A stretch of 64,000 nt of DNA from Actinomycetales bacterium (GTDB lineage: Bacteria > Actinomycetota > Actinomycetes > Actinomycetales > Dermatophilaceae): positions 310,001 through 374,000 of the forward strand of contig JADKAO010000005.1 of NCBI GenBank assembly GCA_016715285.1, written 5' to 3'. Position 1 is the first letter of the stretch, and every line of letters starts with the position of its first letter. The position numbers and the translations under genes are program-made. The notes beneath the pieces were generated by a model. The model saw only the letters and a list, made by a program, of their open reading frames with translations, did not search any database and was not told the DNA's origin. Of the stretch, positions 42,817-51,950 are shown one piece after another.

Positions 42817-43889
42817 CAGCCGTGAACGCGGGAGACCCAAGCGGCCGGGTTAGCCATCTCAGCTGCCGAGGGAAGCGTCTCCGGCGACGTCCACACCGCG
42901 TTGAACCCGTCGATCCCGACCTTGTCGACGACAGCGCGGACGAACACCGCGCCATCGGCATACTGACGCATTTTGGCCTCGAGCCCGAGGAGTCGGCGCA
43001 GGAGTCGGTCGGCCTGGTTGAGGCCGGCGCGACGCTGGGTGAACTTCTCGCGGATGTGCGCGACCGTGGGGATGATGGCCGGGCCTACGTCGTCCATGAC
43101 GACATCGGCGTGGCCCTCAAGCAGCGACATGACCGCGGTGATGTCGGCGACCCGAGCCTTCTGCTCCGCCGTCATGAACACCTCGGCGAGACCTGTGCTG
43201 CCCTCCTTGAACGCCCCCGGCAACTGCTTGGCCAACTGAGCCATCCGGTCGGCGAGTTCATTCGGCGTCGGCGCGAGGTCGACCGCCAGGTCACGTGTCG
43301 CCGTGATCATGTGCTCGCGCAGCCACGGAACCGCGGTGAACTGCACGCGGTGCGTCTCCTCATGCATCGCCACCCAGCGGCGGAAGTCACGCGGGACGAC
43401 ATCCATCTCCCGCTCGGTGTGGACGATATTTGGGGCGACGAGCAGCAGCCGCGGACGCCCATTGGGCGCGAGGTCATATTGGCCGAGGATCTTGCTCGCG
43501 AGGAAGGCCAGCAGTGCCCCGAGCTCGGCACCCGCGATCTTGCCGCCGAGGCCGGCGATCGCGGGGATCGGGGCGGGGCCAGAACCGCCCGCCTTCGAAG
43601 GCATCCCGGACTGGATCTTCTCGATCACCGGGTCCATCAGGGCGCGCATCGAGCTGAGGTTGGCTTCGGTCCAGCCACCGCGGTCGACGATGAGCACGGG
43701 CGCCGAGCCTGCTGGCGAATGCATCCGCGATGTCTCGGCGACGGGGTCGTGAGCCGCGGCAGCTGCTGCGCGCAAGTCAGCGACCGCTTCAGCTGCCTCT
43801 TGCGAGCTGACTTTCGGGCCGGACCCGGCCAGGCGCTGCGCGGACGCGCGCGCGAAGTCCCAGTCGATCGAAATCATCGAGTCGCTCAC
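42816..43889 (-). CDS. Zinc-dependent metalloprotease-like protein (Rv3626c family)
   Basis: About 357 residues. It carries the sequence MHEETHRVQF, an H-E-x2-H zincin motif, after a long helical N-terminal portion. It is the counterpart of Rv3626c, beside tilS and dacB in M. tuberculosis. Some members are annotated as coenzyme F420 biosynthesis-associated, without proof. GTG at 43889 has AGGAG five bases before it and is chosen over longer frames. The last residues overlap the tilS start. Confidence 0.85.
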   Translation of the reverse strand: MSDSMISIDWDFARASAQRLAGSGPKVSSQEAAEAVADLRAAAAAAHDPVAETSRMHSPAGSAPVLIVDRGGWTEANLSSMRALMDPVIEKIQSGMPSKAGGSGPAPIPAIAGLGGKIAGAELGALLAFLASKILGQYDLAPNGRPRLLLVAPNIVHTEREMDVVPRDFRRWVAMHEETHRVQFTAVPWLREHMITATRDLAVDLAPTPNELADRMAQLAKQLPGAFKEGSTGLAEVFMTAEQKARVADITAVMSLLEGHADVVMDDVGPAIIPTVAHIREKFTQRRAGLNQADRLLRRLLGLEAKMRQYADGAVFVRAVVDKVGIDGFNAVWTSPETLPSAAEMANPAAWVSRVHG

Positions 43890-43960
43890 GTAGCTCCTAT
43901 GTGACGCATGAATGGTGCCTTCAGCCGTGCACTGGCTGGTGCACGCAGATTTTGCAGATG

Positions 43961-45481
43961 CTACGCGCAGCCGCACGACGCGAGCGTCGCTCCGAAGCGG
44001 TCCAACGCCGCGCGGGCAGCCGGTGTTCCGCGAGGCGACGGCGCCAGCACCACGAAGACGAGGGGACGCCCGTCTGCTGTCACCACTGTGCCTGCTAGCG
44101 CACTCACCCCCGTCAGGGTGCCTGTCTTCGCGCGGACGATGCCAGCACCAGCCGACGTGGCCGGTTCCGTGAAGCGGTCGGTCAGCGTGCCGCTCAGGCC
44201 GCCCACCGCGAGCCGCTCCACCGCCGATCCGAGCCCCGGCGATCGGCCCGAGGCAGCGAGCATGAGCACGTCCGCGAGCAGCCTCGGCGGGAGAGTGTTG
44301 GCGCGGCTCAGGCCCGAGGCGTCAACCGTCACCGCCCCGGTGACGTCCACGCCCAGCCCGCGGACTTGCTCGAGCAGGTATGCCGCAGTGCTGGCGAAGT
44401 CGGTCGCCCTTCCTGCGCGGAAGGCCGCTTGGCGAGCCAACGACTCGGTGAGGGCGTTGTCGCTGTCGATGAGGGCGAGTGCGAGTTGGTCGACGAGGGC
44501 TGCCGACTGGACTGAGCCGAGGACTCGACCGGGCGTCGCGGTTAGCGTCGCGATCGGCGTCGCGGACGGCGGCCTCGTCGTGGGGGACGTCGTTGGCGGC
44601 CCGTCGGGTGGCACCCCGGTCGCCGCACTGGGCGGGAGCGCCCCGCCCGCGACGTCCAGGGTGACGGCGATGCCGCGTTCTCCGAGGCGGGCGCTGAGGG
44701 CTGACGCCACCTCGATGACTGGGTCGGCAGTCATGGGCCTTTCCGGAGTCGACCGGCTCGTCGATAGGCCAAGCACGTCAATGTGGCCAGAGATGCCCGT
44801 AGCGATGTAATCACCGGGCCATGTCGGCGCCGACCGAGGCCCGGGCGCGTAAGAGCGGTCGACACCAAGGACAACCGCGGTGCGGCCAGCGACCTTGAGC
44901 TGGATGGCCACTTGCTCCGCGAGATCGGCCAGACCAGCGTGTCCAGCGATCGAATCTGGCTGTCCCGCTCCGGGATTGAGCAGCGTGTCGCCGCCTGCGA
45001 GGAGGGTGATCCGATCAGGCGTCGGACCGTCGACAACAGTGGTGGCTAGCGTCGTTGCGGGACTGACCGAGGCGAGAATGCCGGCCGCAGAGAGGAGTTT
45101 GGTCGTCGAGGCTGGTATCCGAGGCACGTCTGAGGCGATGTCGAGCAGGTGCGTCCCTGTCACCGCGTCGCGCACGGCCACCCCCGACCCACCCGCTAGC
45201 CCAGGGTCAGCCAGCACTGGCGCCAGTGCTGCTGCGACGCCCGCTGGCGACGGCAGGCGACCCTCGGCGCCCGCTGGGCGGAACGGCATACCCGAGGTTG
45301 CCAGAGAAGGCAACGCAAGGCTGGTGCCCTTCGCGGTGGGGACCGGAGCGGGTGTCGGGGTCGGCGGCGGAGCGACCGTGAGTATGCCGGGCACGAGGTC
45401 GTAGGCGTCCAGGACGGCATACCCCGTCATGAGGCTCACCACACCCACGGCGCCGAGCGCCAGCTTGGTGCGGCGACGCAT
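43961..45481 (-). CDS. dacB: D-alanyl-D-alanine carboxypeptidase / penicillin-binding protein 4 (DacB)
   Basis: 506 residues. A membrane anchor (LALGAVGVVSLMTGYAVL) then a Pro-rich linker and the PBP4 catalytic domain: SxxK in PASTTKLLSAA, SDN in DSDNALTESLARQA, and KTG in RAKTGTLTGVSALAG. It trims peptidoglycan stem peptides outside the cell. ATG at 45481 is taken; a GTG at 45520 could extend it. It is in the same order as Rv3627c. It is divergent from ppa. Confidence 0.93.
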   Translation of the reverse strand: MRRRTKLALGAVGVVSLMTGYAVLDAYDLVPGILTVAPPPTPTPAPVPTAKGTSLALPSLATSGMPFRPAGAEGRLPSPAGVAAALAPVLADPGLAGGSGVAVRDAVTGTHLLDIASDVPRIPASTTKLLSAAGILASVSPATTLATTVVDGPTPDRITLLAGGDTLLNPGAGQPDSIAGHAGLADLAEQVAIQLKVAGRTAVVLGVDRSYAPGPRSAPTWPGDYIATGISGHIDVLGLSTSRSTPERPMTADPVIEVASALSARLGERGIAVTLDVAGGALPPSAATGVPPDGPPTTSPTTRPPSATPIATLTATPGRVLGSVQSAALVDQLALALIDSDNALTESLARQAAFRAGRATDFASTAAYLLEQVRGLGVDVTGAVTVDASGLSRANTLPPRLLADVLMLAASGRSPGLGSAVERLAVGGLSGTLTDRFTEPATSAGAGIVRAKTGTLTGVSALAGTVVTADGRPLVFVVLAPSPRGTPAARAALDRFGATLASCGCA

Positions 45482-45590
45482 GCGCGAACCCCTACCCTTG
45501 GATGTAGACCGACGTGTCACTAGAGCGTAGGTCACCGGCCCAGCCGGCAAGCTTCAGGCGCTAGCAACCATCGACGATAGGGGCCCAGAC

Positions 45591-46115
45591 GTGCAGTTCG
45601 ACGTCACCATCGAAATCCCCAAGGGACACCGCAACAAGTACGAGGTCGACCACCACACCGGCCGGATTCGCCTCGACCGGCTGCTGTTCACGTCGATGAG
45701 CTACCCCGGCGACTACGGCTACATCGAGGACACCCTCGGCGAAGACGGCGACCCGCTCGACGCGATCGTGCTGCTCGACGAGCCGACCTTCCCGGGCTGC
45801 GTCGTCCTGTGTCGTCCGATCGGTGTCTTCCAGATGACCGATGAAGCCGGCGGCGACGACAAGATCCTGTGCATCCCCGCGGGTGACCCGCGCCAGGCAC
45901 ACATCACCGAGTTCGAGCAGGTCGACAAGTTCAAGACGTCGGTCATCGGGCACTTCTTCGAGACCTACAAGGACCTCGAGCCCGACAAGGACGTCCACAG
46001 CTCGCGCTGGTTCGGCCGTGCGGTCGCCGAGCGCGTCATCATCGAGGCGATTGACCGCGCCAAGCGCGCCGGCCACAGCACTGCACGCTGGAAGGGCCCG
46101 GAGGTCTCGCACTAG
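45591..46115 (+). CDS. ppa: Inorganic pyrophosphatase
   Basis: 174 residues, family I. Metal-binding acidic residues are in EDGDPLDAIVLLDEP, with KYEVDHHTGRIRLDRLL and DIDKFKTSVIGHFF-like (QVDKFKTSVIGHFFETYK). It drives biosynthesis by clearing pyrophosphate. The GTG start at 45591 has GGGG-rich ribosome site upstream. It matches Rv3628 in position. Confidence 0.96.
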   Translation: MQFDVTIEIPKGHRNKYEVDHHTGRIRLDRLLFTSMSYPGDYGYIEDTLGEDGDPLDAIVLLDEPTFPGCVVLCRPIGVFQMTDEAGGDDKILCIPAGDPRQAHITEFEQVDKFKTSVIGHFFETYKDLEPDKDVHSSRWFGRAVAERVIIEAIDRAKRAGHSTARWKGPEVSH

Positions 46116-46162
46116 CCAACCGCACGGACCGGTCGGCTAGTCCACGCAAATGCTCGCCGGAG

Positions 46163-46178
46163 ATACCCCTGGAGGTAT
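46163..46178. promoter_or_regulatory. Dyad ATACCCCTGGAGGTAT, possible operator
   Basis: A 16-base imperfect palindrome (12 of 16 positions symmetric) 43 bases before the PIG-L gene. It recalls the ATACCCC/GGGGTAT operators of CsoR-type metal repressors. No such repressor gene is near, so this is weak. Confidence 0.3.
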
Positions 46179-46221
46179 GCTGTGATGAGCACATATCTTC
46201 CAGACCCCGGCAAGGACTGTC

Positions 46222-46929
46222 ATGGCTGCTTCCCAGCTCCCGGCATGGCATCGCGTGCTCGTTGTCGTGGCACATCCCGACGATGAGTCATTCGGGTTGG
46301 GCGCGGTAATTGACGCCTTTGTCGCGGCGGGGGCGTCGGTCTGGGTGCACTGCCTTACAGCTGGCGAGGCGTCGACCCTGGGCGCCGAGGCTGCCGACTT
46401 GGGCCAGCTCCGCACTGCGGAACTCGCTGCCGCCGGTGCGGCTCTCGGGGTTGCCGGGACGACGCTGCGGCACTGGCCGGACGGTGGCCTATCGGAGCTG
46501 CCTCCTGCCGCACTGGTGGCCGATGTCGTCGCCGCGATGGCAACGCATGATCCGTCGGGACTACTGGTGTTCGACCCGTCGGGCGTCACGGCCCATCCCG
46601 ACCATCAAGCGGCGACGAGTGCGGCAGCCGCGGCAGGTGAGGCGCACGGCATACCTGTGCTGGCGTGGACGCTGCCAGCCGCCGTCGCCGAGGAACTTGC
46701 TGCAAAAACAGGGGTGCCCTTCCGAGGCCACCCACCCGAGCAGTGGGACGTCGCCATCACCGTCGAGCGGACGCGACAGCACCGCGCCATTACTGCGCAC
46801 GCATCCCAAGCCATCCCTGGCAGCGTGCTGTGGCGTCGGCTCGAGTTGCTCGGTGACCGAGAGGTCTTGCGTTGGCTCGTCCCACCATTGCCTTCCGATC
46901 GCAGCACCCTGGCGCTCCAGCGCCGCTAA
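46222..46929 (+). CDS. PIG-L family deacetylase
   Basis: 235 residues. The zinc site is VVAHPDDESFGLGAV with the distal histidine in VTAHPDHQAAT. Family members remove acetyl groups from N-acetylglucosamine-type sugars (MshB, Mca, LmbE). No mycothiol gene is adjacent, so the substrate is open. ATG at 46222 is supported by a clean family N-terminus. Confidence 0.87.
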   Translation: MAASQLPAWHRVLVVVAHPDDESFGLGAVIDAFVAAGASVWVHCLTAGEASTLGAEAADLGQLRTAELAAAGAALGVAGTTLRHWPDGGLSELPPAALVADVVAAMATHDPSGLLVFDPSGVTAHPDHQAATSAAAAAGEAHGIPVLAWTLPAAVAEELAAKTGVPFRGHPPEQWDVAITVERTRQHRAITAHASQAIPGSVLWRRLELLGDREVLRWLVPPLPSDRSTLALQRR

Positions 46930-47006
46930 CGCTCACCTGGGCTGTCGCCTTGGAGGACCGTGCGGAAGGTCGAGACGGGGAACCCAAGGGCCGGTCTCGT
47001 GCCGAG

Positions 47007-48449
47007 CTATGAGGAGACGCGACCGCCCGAGGGCATGAGATTGGTCATCGTGTAGAGGGAGCGATACCTGACCACGTCGCCGGTCTGGGGGGCGTGGATC
47101 ACCTGGCTGTTGCCGACGTATATGGCCACGTGGTAAATGCCGCTCGAGTTTGACGAGAAGACCAGATCTCCCGGGAGCAGGTTGGCTAGGGCCACTCGTT
47201 TGGTGAAGTAGTACTGGTCACTGGCAACGCGTGGGATCTTCACGCCTGCCGCTGCCCACGCCTTCATGGTGAGCCCGGAACAGTCCCACGAGTTGGGGCC
47301 CGTGGCAGCCCACACATAGGGCTCACCCAGTTGCGCCTTCGCGAACGCGACGGCCACGCTTGCGCCTCCGGCCTGTCCAGCCGGCGCGGGAGCGGGAGCG
47401 GGAGCAGGGGCGGGGGCGGGCGCGCTGGGAGCCGGAGTCGTCGTGCTGGGCTGCGTCGATGGCGACGGTGGCGCGGGCTGCGTCGATGGCGACGGAGTCG
47501 TGACGCTCGACGACCTCGGAGCAGAGGTCGTGGGAGTGACAGGTGGCGTCGTGGGACGAGGTGCTGCCGCTGCTGCTGCGGCGGCCACGGCACGGGCCCG
47601 ATCTGCGGCGGCCTGAGCAGCCGCGGCTACGCGCGCTGCTTCTTGACGTGCGGCCTCTTCGGCGCGCTGACGGTTCTCGGCCTCGATGCGCGCTTGCTCG
47701 GCTGCCGCAAGGCCTGCCTGGCGTTGGCGCTCGAGCTCGACTGATGTTTGACGCAGGGCCGCCAACTCGACCAAGGCCGCTTCAGAGCGGGCTTGGGCCG
47801 CCACCGTGAGAGCTGCAGTCCCATCGGCCCGAACCTTGGCCAGCTGCATGGCAGCGCTTGCAGCTGCCGATGCGGCGGAAAGGCGCTCTTGGGCGGCCAA
47901 CGCTTCCCGACGAAGCGCATCGGCTAGACCGCGAGCCCGGGCGGCTTCGTCGAGGACGCGGGCGCGCTCATCGCCTACCGCTTCGAGGCCGAGGGCTCGG
48001 TCCAGAGTCTCGCCTGGGCCACCCCCGAAGAAGACGTCAAGCTGACCGAGCGATGAGCCACCTTGAAACATCTCCGCGGCATACCGCGATAACGCAAGAG
48101 CGGCGGCATCCGCTTGTGACGCTGCCTCGTGCGCGCGACGCTCCGCAGACGCATGAGCCGCCTCAGCTGCCGCCCGTTCGACCTCGGCCGCGTTGTACGC
48201 CTCAGCCGCAACCTGAGCGTCCACCGCCGACTGCTCATTGGCTGCGCGGGCCGCCGCGAGTTCAGCGTCAATACGCGCGACGCTCGTCGCGGCATCCTGG
48301 ACGCGCGCTTGCGCCCCTGCCACGTCAGTCGAACTGGGGTAGATCGGTTCTGGGGCCGCGGCACAGGGCTGGGTCATGGCCGCGCAGAGAGACGCCGCGA
48401 CGATCGATGTTGTCACCGATCGAGCGGCGGTTTTGCCCCATGAGGTCAC
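47007..48449 (-). CDS. Secreted NlpC/P60 peptidoglycan hydrolase with coiled-coil domain
   Basis: About 480 residues. Signal peptide (TTSIVAASLCAAMTQPCAAA), then a long Ala/Glu/Arg coiled coil, a Pro/Thr/Ser linker and an Ala-Pro repeat, and a C-terminal NlpC/P60 domain. Catalytic Cys is in SWDCSGLTMKAW, His in GIYHVAIYVGN, and a third polar residue in VIHAPQTGD. RipA-like architecture: it cleaves the D-Glu to diaminopimelate link. GTG at 48449 has GAAAGG upstream. GTG at 48485 is an alternative. Confidence 0.92.
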   Translation of the reverse strand: MTSWGKTAARSVTTSIVAASLCAAMTQPCAAAPEPIYPSSTDVAGAQARVQDAATSVARIDAELAAARAANEQSAVDAQVAAEAYNAAEVERAAAEAAHASAERRAHEAASQADAAALALSRYAAEMFQGGSSLGQLDVFFGGGPGETLDRALGLEAVGDERARVLDEAARARGLADALRREALAAQERLSAASAAASAAMQLAKVRADGTAALTVAAQARSEAALVELAALRQTSVELERQRQAGLAAAEQARIEAENRQRAEEAARQEAARVAAAAQAAADRARAVAAAAAAAAPRPTTPPVTPTTSAPRSSSVTTPSPSTQPAPPSPSTQPSTTTPAPSAPAPAPAPAPAPAPAGQAGGASVAVAFAKAQLGEPYVWAATGPNSWDCSGLTMKAWAAAGVKIPRVASDQYYFTKRVALANLLPGDLVFSSNSSGIYHVAIYVGNSQVIHAPQTGDVVRYRSLYTMTNLMPSGGRVSS

Positions 48450-48769
48450 GCGACCCACAGCCTTTCGACAGTTGTCCGGCCCCACGCCAAGACCGGGTGG
48501 GCCAGCTCACGTGCGGGCTCTGGTACCAAAACGCGTGAGACGGCTAGGCATGGACGGCGAAGAGCACTCGGTTCTGATTTCGGTCCGACATTAGAGCTCT
48601 TTCGTCACACGCGAAACAGGCGTCCCGCCTTTAACGCAAGGCCGGACAATTACACCGTTGTCATTTAGGGAATTACGTCAGTGTCTTTTTCCAGGTCGGC
48701 CCTAGGACTCGATCACGTGTCCAGTCAAGATCACGATTTGATGACGACTCAACCCCATGTCGCGCCGTC
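48450..48769. other. Gap upstream of the NlpC/P60 gene, possible structured leader
   Basis: No gene. Lower GC near 48590-48680. Read on the minus strand, CGCGTG (complement of about 48608-48613) can pair with CACGCG (complement of about 48531-48536), enclosing a second stem AAGAGC/GCTCTT. This resembles a structured 5' leader. I looked for the c-di-AMP (ydaO) riboswitch that often precedes such genes and did not find its GGGGAACC or GGGUGAAU elements. Confidence 0.35.
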
Positions 48770-50107
48770 CTAGCCCAACATGGGGTTGTAGCGCAGCGAG
48801 TTGGGGCGACAGTCGCACTCGGTTGTTAGCCGAATGGTGGGCGCGATCGCGCCCTGCTCGCGCAAGGCGTAGAGCGGAGGCACCATCCGGTCTCGCAGTG
48901 CCCAGGGGTCAATGGTGTTGAGGTAGATCTTCGTCCCACCTTCAAAGCCTGCGAGCGTGGAAACTCGCCACTTGAGCACAATCCGCCACGGCATCGGCAG
49001 GTCGACGTCCGGCGGCTGGTAGTGCCACTCCTCGTTGCACGGGACGTCCCCACCCGTGGCGGCGTGACAGGCGTGCAGGAGGTCAGACATCCCCTCCAAC
49101 TCTGCGGAGCTCTGCTCCCACGGTCGACATGAGCCGCTCTTGCTGTAGATCTCCAGGGAGGGATAGCGATGTCCGAAACCAGCAAAGGCCACGGCATAGT
49201 CATTCTCGGCAAAGACGAGATTCTGCCGAGCCGCATAGTCCACGGCATACTCGTTGTAGAGGTTGATGTTCTTGCGCAGTCGACGCAATTCCTGCTCGGT
49301 CCTAATACTGCGCTCATCCACGGCAACCAATTGCTTATGCAGGTGGTCAAATGAGGCGCCCGCCGGGCGCAGCCAATTCTGGAAGACCGCGACAAAGCGC
49401 GCGTACCGGTTGGCTTCGTAGAGCGAGCGCAGCGCATCGACGGTGAAGTCGACATATCGGGCATGCTCTTCCGGTGTGAGTGACCCGGAGCCAGCGAGCT
49501 GATCGGTGCGTGTCGCCCCATCGATGTAGTGCCGCCGCGCCACGATGACGTCGTGCGTACCGGCGAAGAAGGCCATGTAGCGCTCCGCTCGCTCGGTCAC
49601 GGACATGCCGTACCACTGAGCTTCGCTCATGCCGGACGCCAGCGCCCGGGTCCGCGCGACCGACTCGACATGAGCGCGGCCCTGCTCGCTCGCGAGATAG
49701 CGGTCATGTCTGGCCCAGGCGTCCCGACTGGGCGTGTAGCCGTAGTTCAGCCGCCAATAGTCATACGTGACAATCTCAAACAAGTTGGGGATACGCCGAA
49801 ACTCGGCAACGCTGTCGTGCAGTCGCGTCGGGTCGACCGCTCGCAACAAATGCCATCCATCTGGGTCGTTGACAAGTCGCGCCTTTTCCGGCGGCGTGTC
49901 TCCGTATCGGTGGTCACAAAACGCGCAATGGCGCCCTGCCTGGCTCAGGTCCAGCGGCTCCGAGGCCAGACCGACACCCCCTAGGGGACGACCACCTCGC
50001 CCCGGCACCGTCCACACCGAAGTGCCCGAATAGGGGTTGATTTGTTTGACGGTCCCGTCCGGCATGCGACGCAGCGGCTCGGGCCAGAGGTGGTCGCTGG
50101 AGGCCAT
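48770..50107 (-). CDS. DUF4921 family protein (GalT/HIT-related)
   Basis: 445 residues. It resembles galactose-1-phosphate uridylyltransferases: a CAFC zinc knuckle (residues about 61-64), and FDHLHKQLVAVD, which matches the HxHxQ active-site loop. The protein is conserved in actinobacteria with unknown substrate. A nucleotidyl-transfer reaction on a sugar phosphate is the best guess. It is divergent from the lipid kinase. Confidence 0.8.
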   Translation of the reverse strand: MASSDHLWPEPLRRMPDGTVKQINPYSGTSVWTVPGRGGRPLGGVGLASEPLDLSQAGRHCAFCDHRYGDTPPEKARLVNDPDGWHLLRAVDPTRLHDSVAEFRRIPNLFEIVTYDYWRLNYGYTPSRDAWARHDRYLASEQGRAHVESVARTRALASGMSEAQWYGMSVTERAERYMAFFAGTHDVIVARRHYIDGATRTDQLAGSGSLTPEEHARYVDFTVDALRSLYEANRYARFVAVFQNWLRPAGASFDHLHKQLVAVDERSIRTEQELRRLRKNINLYNEYAVDYAARQNLVFAENDYAVAFAGFGHRYPSLEIYSKSGSCRPWEQSSAELEGMSDLLHACHAATGGDVPCNEEWHYQPPDVDLPMPWRIVLKWRVSTLAGFEGGTKIYLNTIDPWALRDRMVPPLYALREQGAIAPTIRLTTECDCRPNSLRYNPMLG

Positions 50108-50236
50108 TGGTGCACCCTAGGGATTGACGATGATTGACGGAATGGGCAAAGGTCCCGCAAGTCGCATGTGCTCGGCTGGAACCCCCGCCAGGCAGGTTTG
50201 GTGGTTGCGCTCACAGTGACCGGGTACCTTCGCGTT

Positions 50237-51208
50237 ATGGACCATGAAGCCGCGGCGCCCGACCAGTCCGAGCAGGACTCTCCGGAGAACCAACCCGAGG
50301 GTATGCCGTCCCCCGGCCGGCTGGCCGTCGTCGTCAACCCGACGAAATTCGACGACCTCACCGAGGTCAAAGAAACCGTCGCCGCCGCCTGTGCCCGCCA
50401 CGGGTGGCCGGACGCTACGTGGTACGAAACCACCGAAGACGACCCGGGCGAGGGTCAGGCCAAGCAGGCTCTCGACAAGGGCGCGACCGTCGTCTGTCCG
50501 CTCGGGGGCGATGGCACGGTCCGCGCCGTCGCGAGTTCGCTAGTCGACACCGACACTCCCCTCGGACTGCTTCCCGGCGGCACCGGCAACCTGCTTGCGC
50601 GCAACCTCGAGCTTCCGGTCGATGACCTCGACGCTGCCCTCGAGGTCGTCCTCACCGGCCAGAACCGCCGCGTCGATGTCGGCACCCTCGTCACCGACAA
50701 CGACCCCGAAGTGATCTTCCTTGTGATGGCTGGGATGGGGCTGGACGCCGACACGATGGCTAACGCCAACGAGAAGGTCAAAGGACTGCTTGGCTGGCCG
50801 GCATACCTCATCTCTGGAGCCAAGGCGATGACCAAGCCCGGCTTCGGCGTCCTGGTCATGACCGGGGCGGGCCGCCCGATCCGCCAGCACGCCAAGACGG
50901 TCGTCGTCGGCAACTGCGGCACACTCACCGGCGGTGTCGACCTCATGCCCGACGCCGAGGTGGACGACGGGGTTCTCGACACCATCGTGTTGTCCCCCAA
51001 GGGAATTGTCGGGTGGGGCGCGGTGGCCATCGATATCGCGACCCGGCACCGTCGCGGCCACCCGCGCCTGCAGCGCCGCAAGTCCGAGAAGGTCGAGATC
51101 CTCGCCGCCCGCCCGGTTGAGGCCGAACTCGACGGCGATGCGGTTGGCCCCAAGCGCAAGCTCGTCTGCGGCATCAAGCCCAAGGCCCTGGTGGTTCGGG
51201 TTGCCTGA
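50237..51208 (+). CDS. Diacylglycerol kinase family lipid kinase
   Basis: 323 residues. The nucleotide motif is PLGGDGTVRAVASSL and the DAGK signature LLPGGTGNLLARNL. A C-terminal beta domain has VVVGNCGTLTGGVDLMPDA. It would phosphorylate a lipid (diacylglycerol or related) at the membrane face. ATG at 50237 is chosen. It heads an operon with two PAP2-type phosphatases whose starts overlap the preceding stops. Together they could cycle phosphate on a lipid. Confidence 0.9.
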   Translation: MDHEAAAPDQSEQDSPENQPEGMPSPGRLAVVVNPTKFDDLTEVKETVAAACARHGWPDATWYETTEDDPGEGQAKQALDKGATVVCPLGGDGTVRAVASSLVDTDTPLGLLPGGTGNLLARNLELPVDDLDAALEVVLTGQNRRVDVGTLVTDNDPEVIFLVMAGMGLDADTMANANEKVKGLLGWPAYLISGAKAMTKPGFGVLVMTGAGRPIRQHAKTVVVGNCGTLTGGVDLMPDAEVDDGVLDTIVLSPKGIVGWGAVAIDIATRHRRGHPRLQRRKSEKVEILAARPVEAELDGDAVGPKRKLVCGIKPKALVVRVA

Positions 51209-51950
51209 GCCGACTCCCTCACCCAGCGACCCGGCATACACCCGGCCTCCCGGCCGCGTGTCGAGGCGACGGCGCGTCATCCATCGCCTCGTCAAAGCCG
51301 GGGCGTATGCCGTGCTCGGCTCGCTTCCCGTGGCTGGTGTCGCGTATCTCGTGCGCTCGCGCTGGGAGCCGGTCCTGCACTTCGACGAGGCGATGATCCG
51401 CACAGCGACGGACTTCAGCCGCGAGCGGCCTGGCCTCGTGCGTGCGCTGCTCGTGTGGGAGGAAATGCTCCAGCCGAAGTGGGTCTACATCGCTGGCACC
51501 CTCGTGTGCATTTACGTGTGGAAGCGGCTTGGGCTAGGCCCCCGTGCGCTGTGGGCGTTCCTGACGATGATGGTGAGTTGGAACCTCGCGCTCGATATCA
51601 AGATCCTCGTCCAACGGGCGCGGCCGGTCGTCGAAGACGCCATCACGCACGCCCCCGGCTACAGCTTCCCCTCGGGGCACGCCGCCAACTCTGCGGCCGC
51701 CTCGATGATCCTCGTCCTGCTCTTCTGGCCCCGCCTATCTCGGCGCGGCCGGGCCGCTGCGCTGAGCGCTGCGATCCTCGTCATGGTGATCACGGCCGTC
51801 GACCGTGTCATGCTCGGGGTGCATTACCCCTCGGATGTCAGCGCTGGGCTGGTATTCGGGGTTGTCTTGGCTCTGGCGTCGTATGCCGGGTACCGCGATT
51901 GGGGGCCTTGGAAGATCCAGCAGATCACGAAGATCACACCGGAGGCCTGA
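51201..51950 (+). CDS. PAP2 family phosphatase, membrane-bound
   Basis: About 249 residues from TTG 51201 or 230 from GTG 51258. Five or so membrane segments. Motif 1 KILVQRARP, motif 2 YSFPSGHAANSAAAS, motif 3 around DRVMLGVHYPSDVSAG. It removes phosphate from a lipid such as phosphatidate or undecaprenyl pyrophosphate. It lies within a coupled operon; its stop overlaps the next start. Confidence 0.88.
   Translation: MPEPTPSPSDPAYTRPPGRVSRRRRVIHRLVKAGAYAVLGSLPVAGVAYLVRSRWEPVLHFDEAMIRTATDFSRERPGLVRALLVWEEMLQPKWVYIAGTLVCIYVWKRLGLGPRALWAFLTMMVSWNLALDIKILVQRARPVVEDAITHAPGYSFPSGHAANSAAASMILVLLFWPRLSRRGRAAALSAAILVMVITAVDRVMLGVHYPSDVSAGLVFGVVLALASYAGYRDWGPWKIQQITKITPEA

Noticed and set aside
48450..48769. 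c-di-AMP (ydaO) riboswitch
   Set aside because: The context fits, but the conserved core elements were not found by eye.
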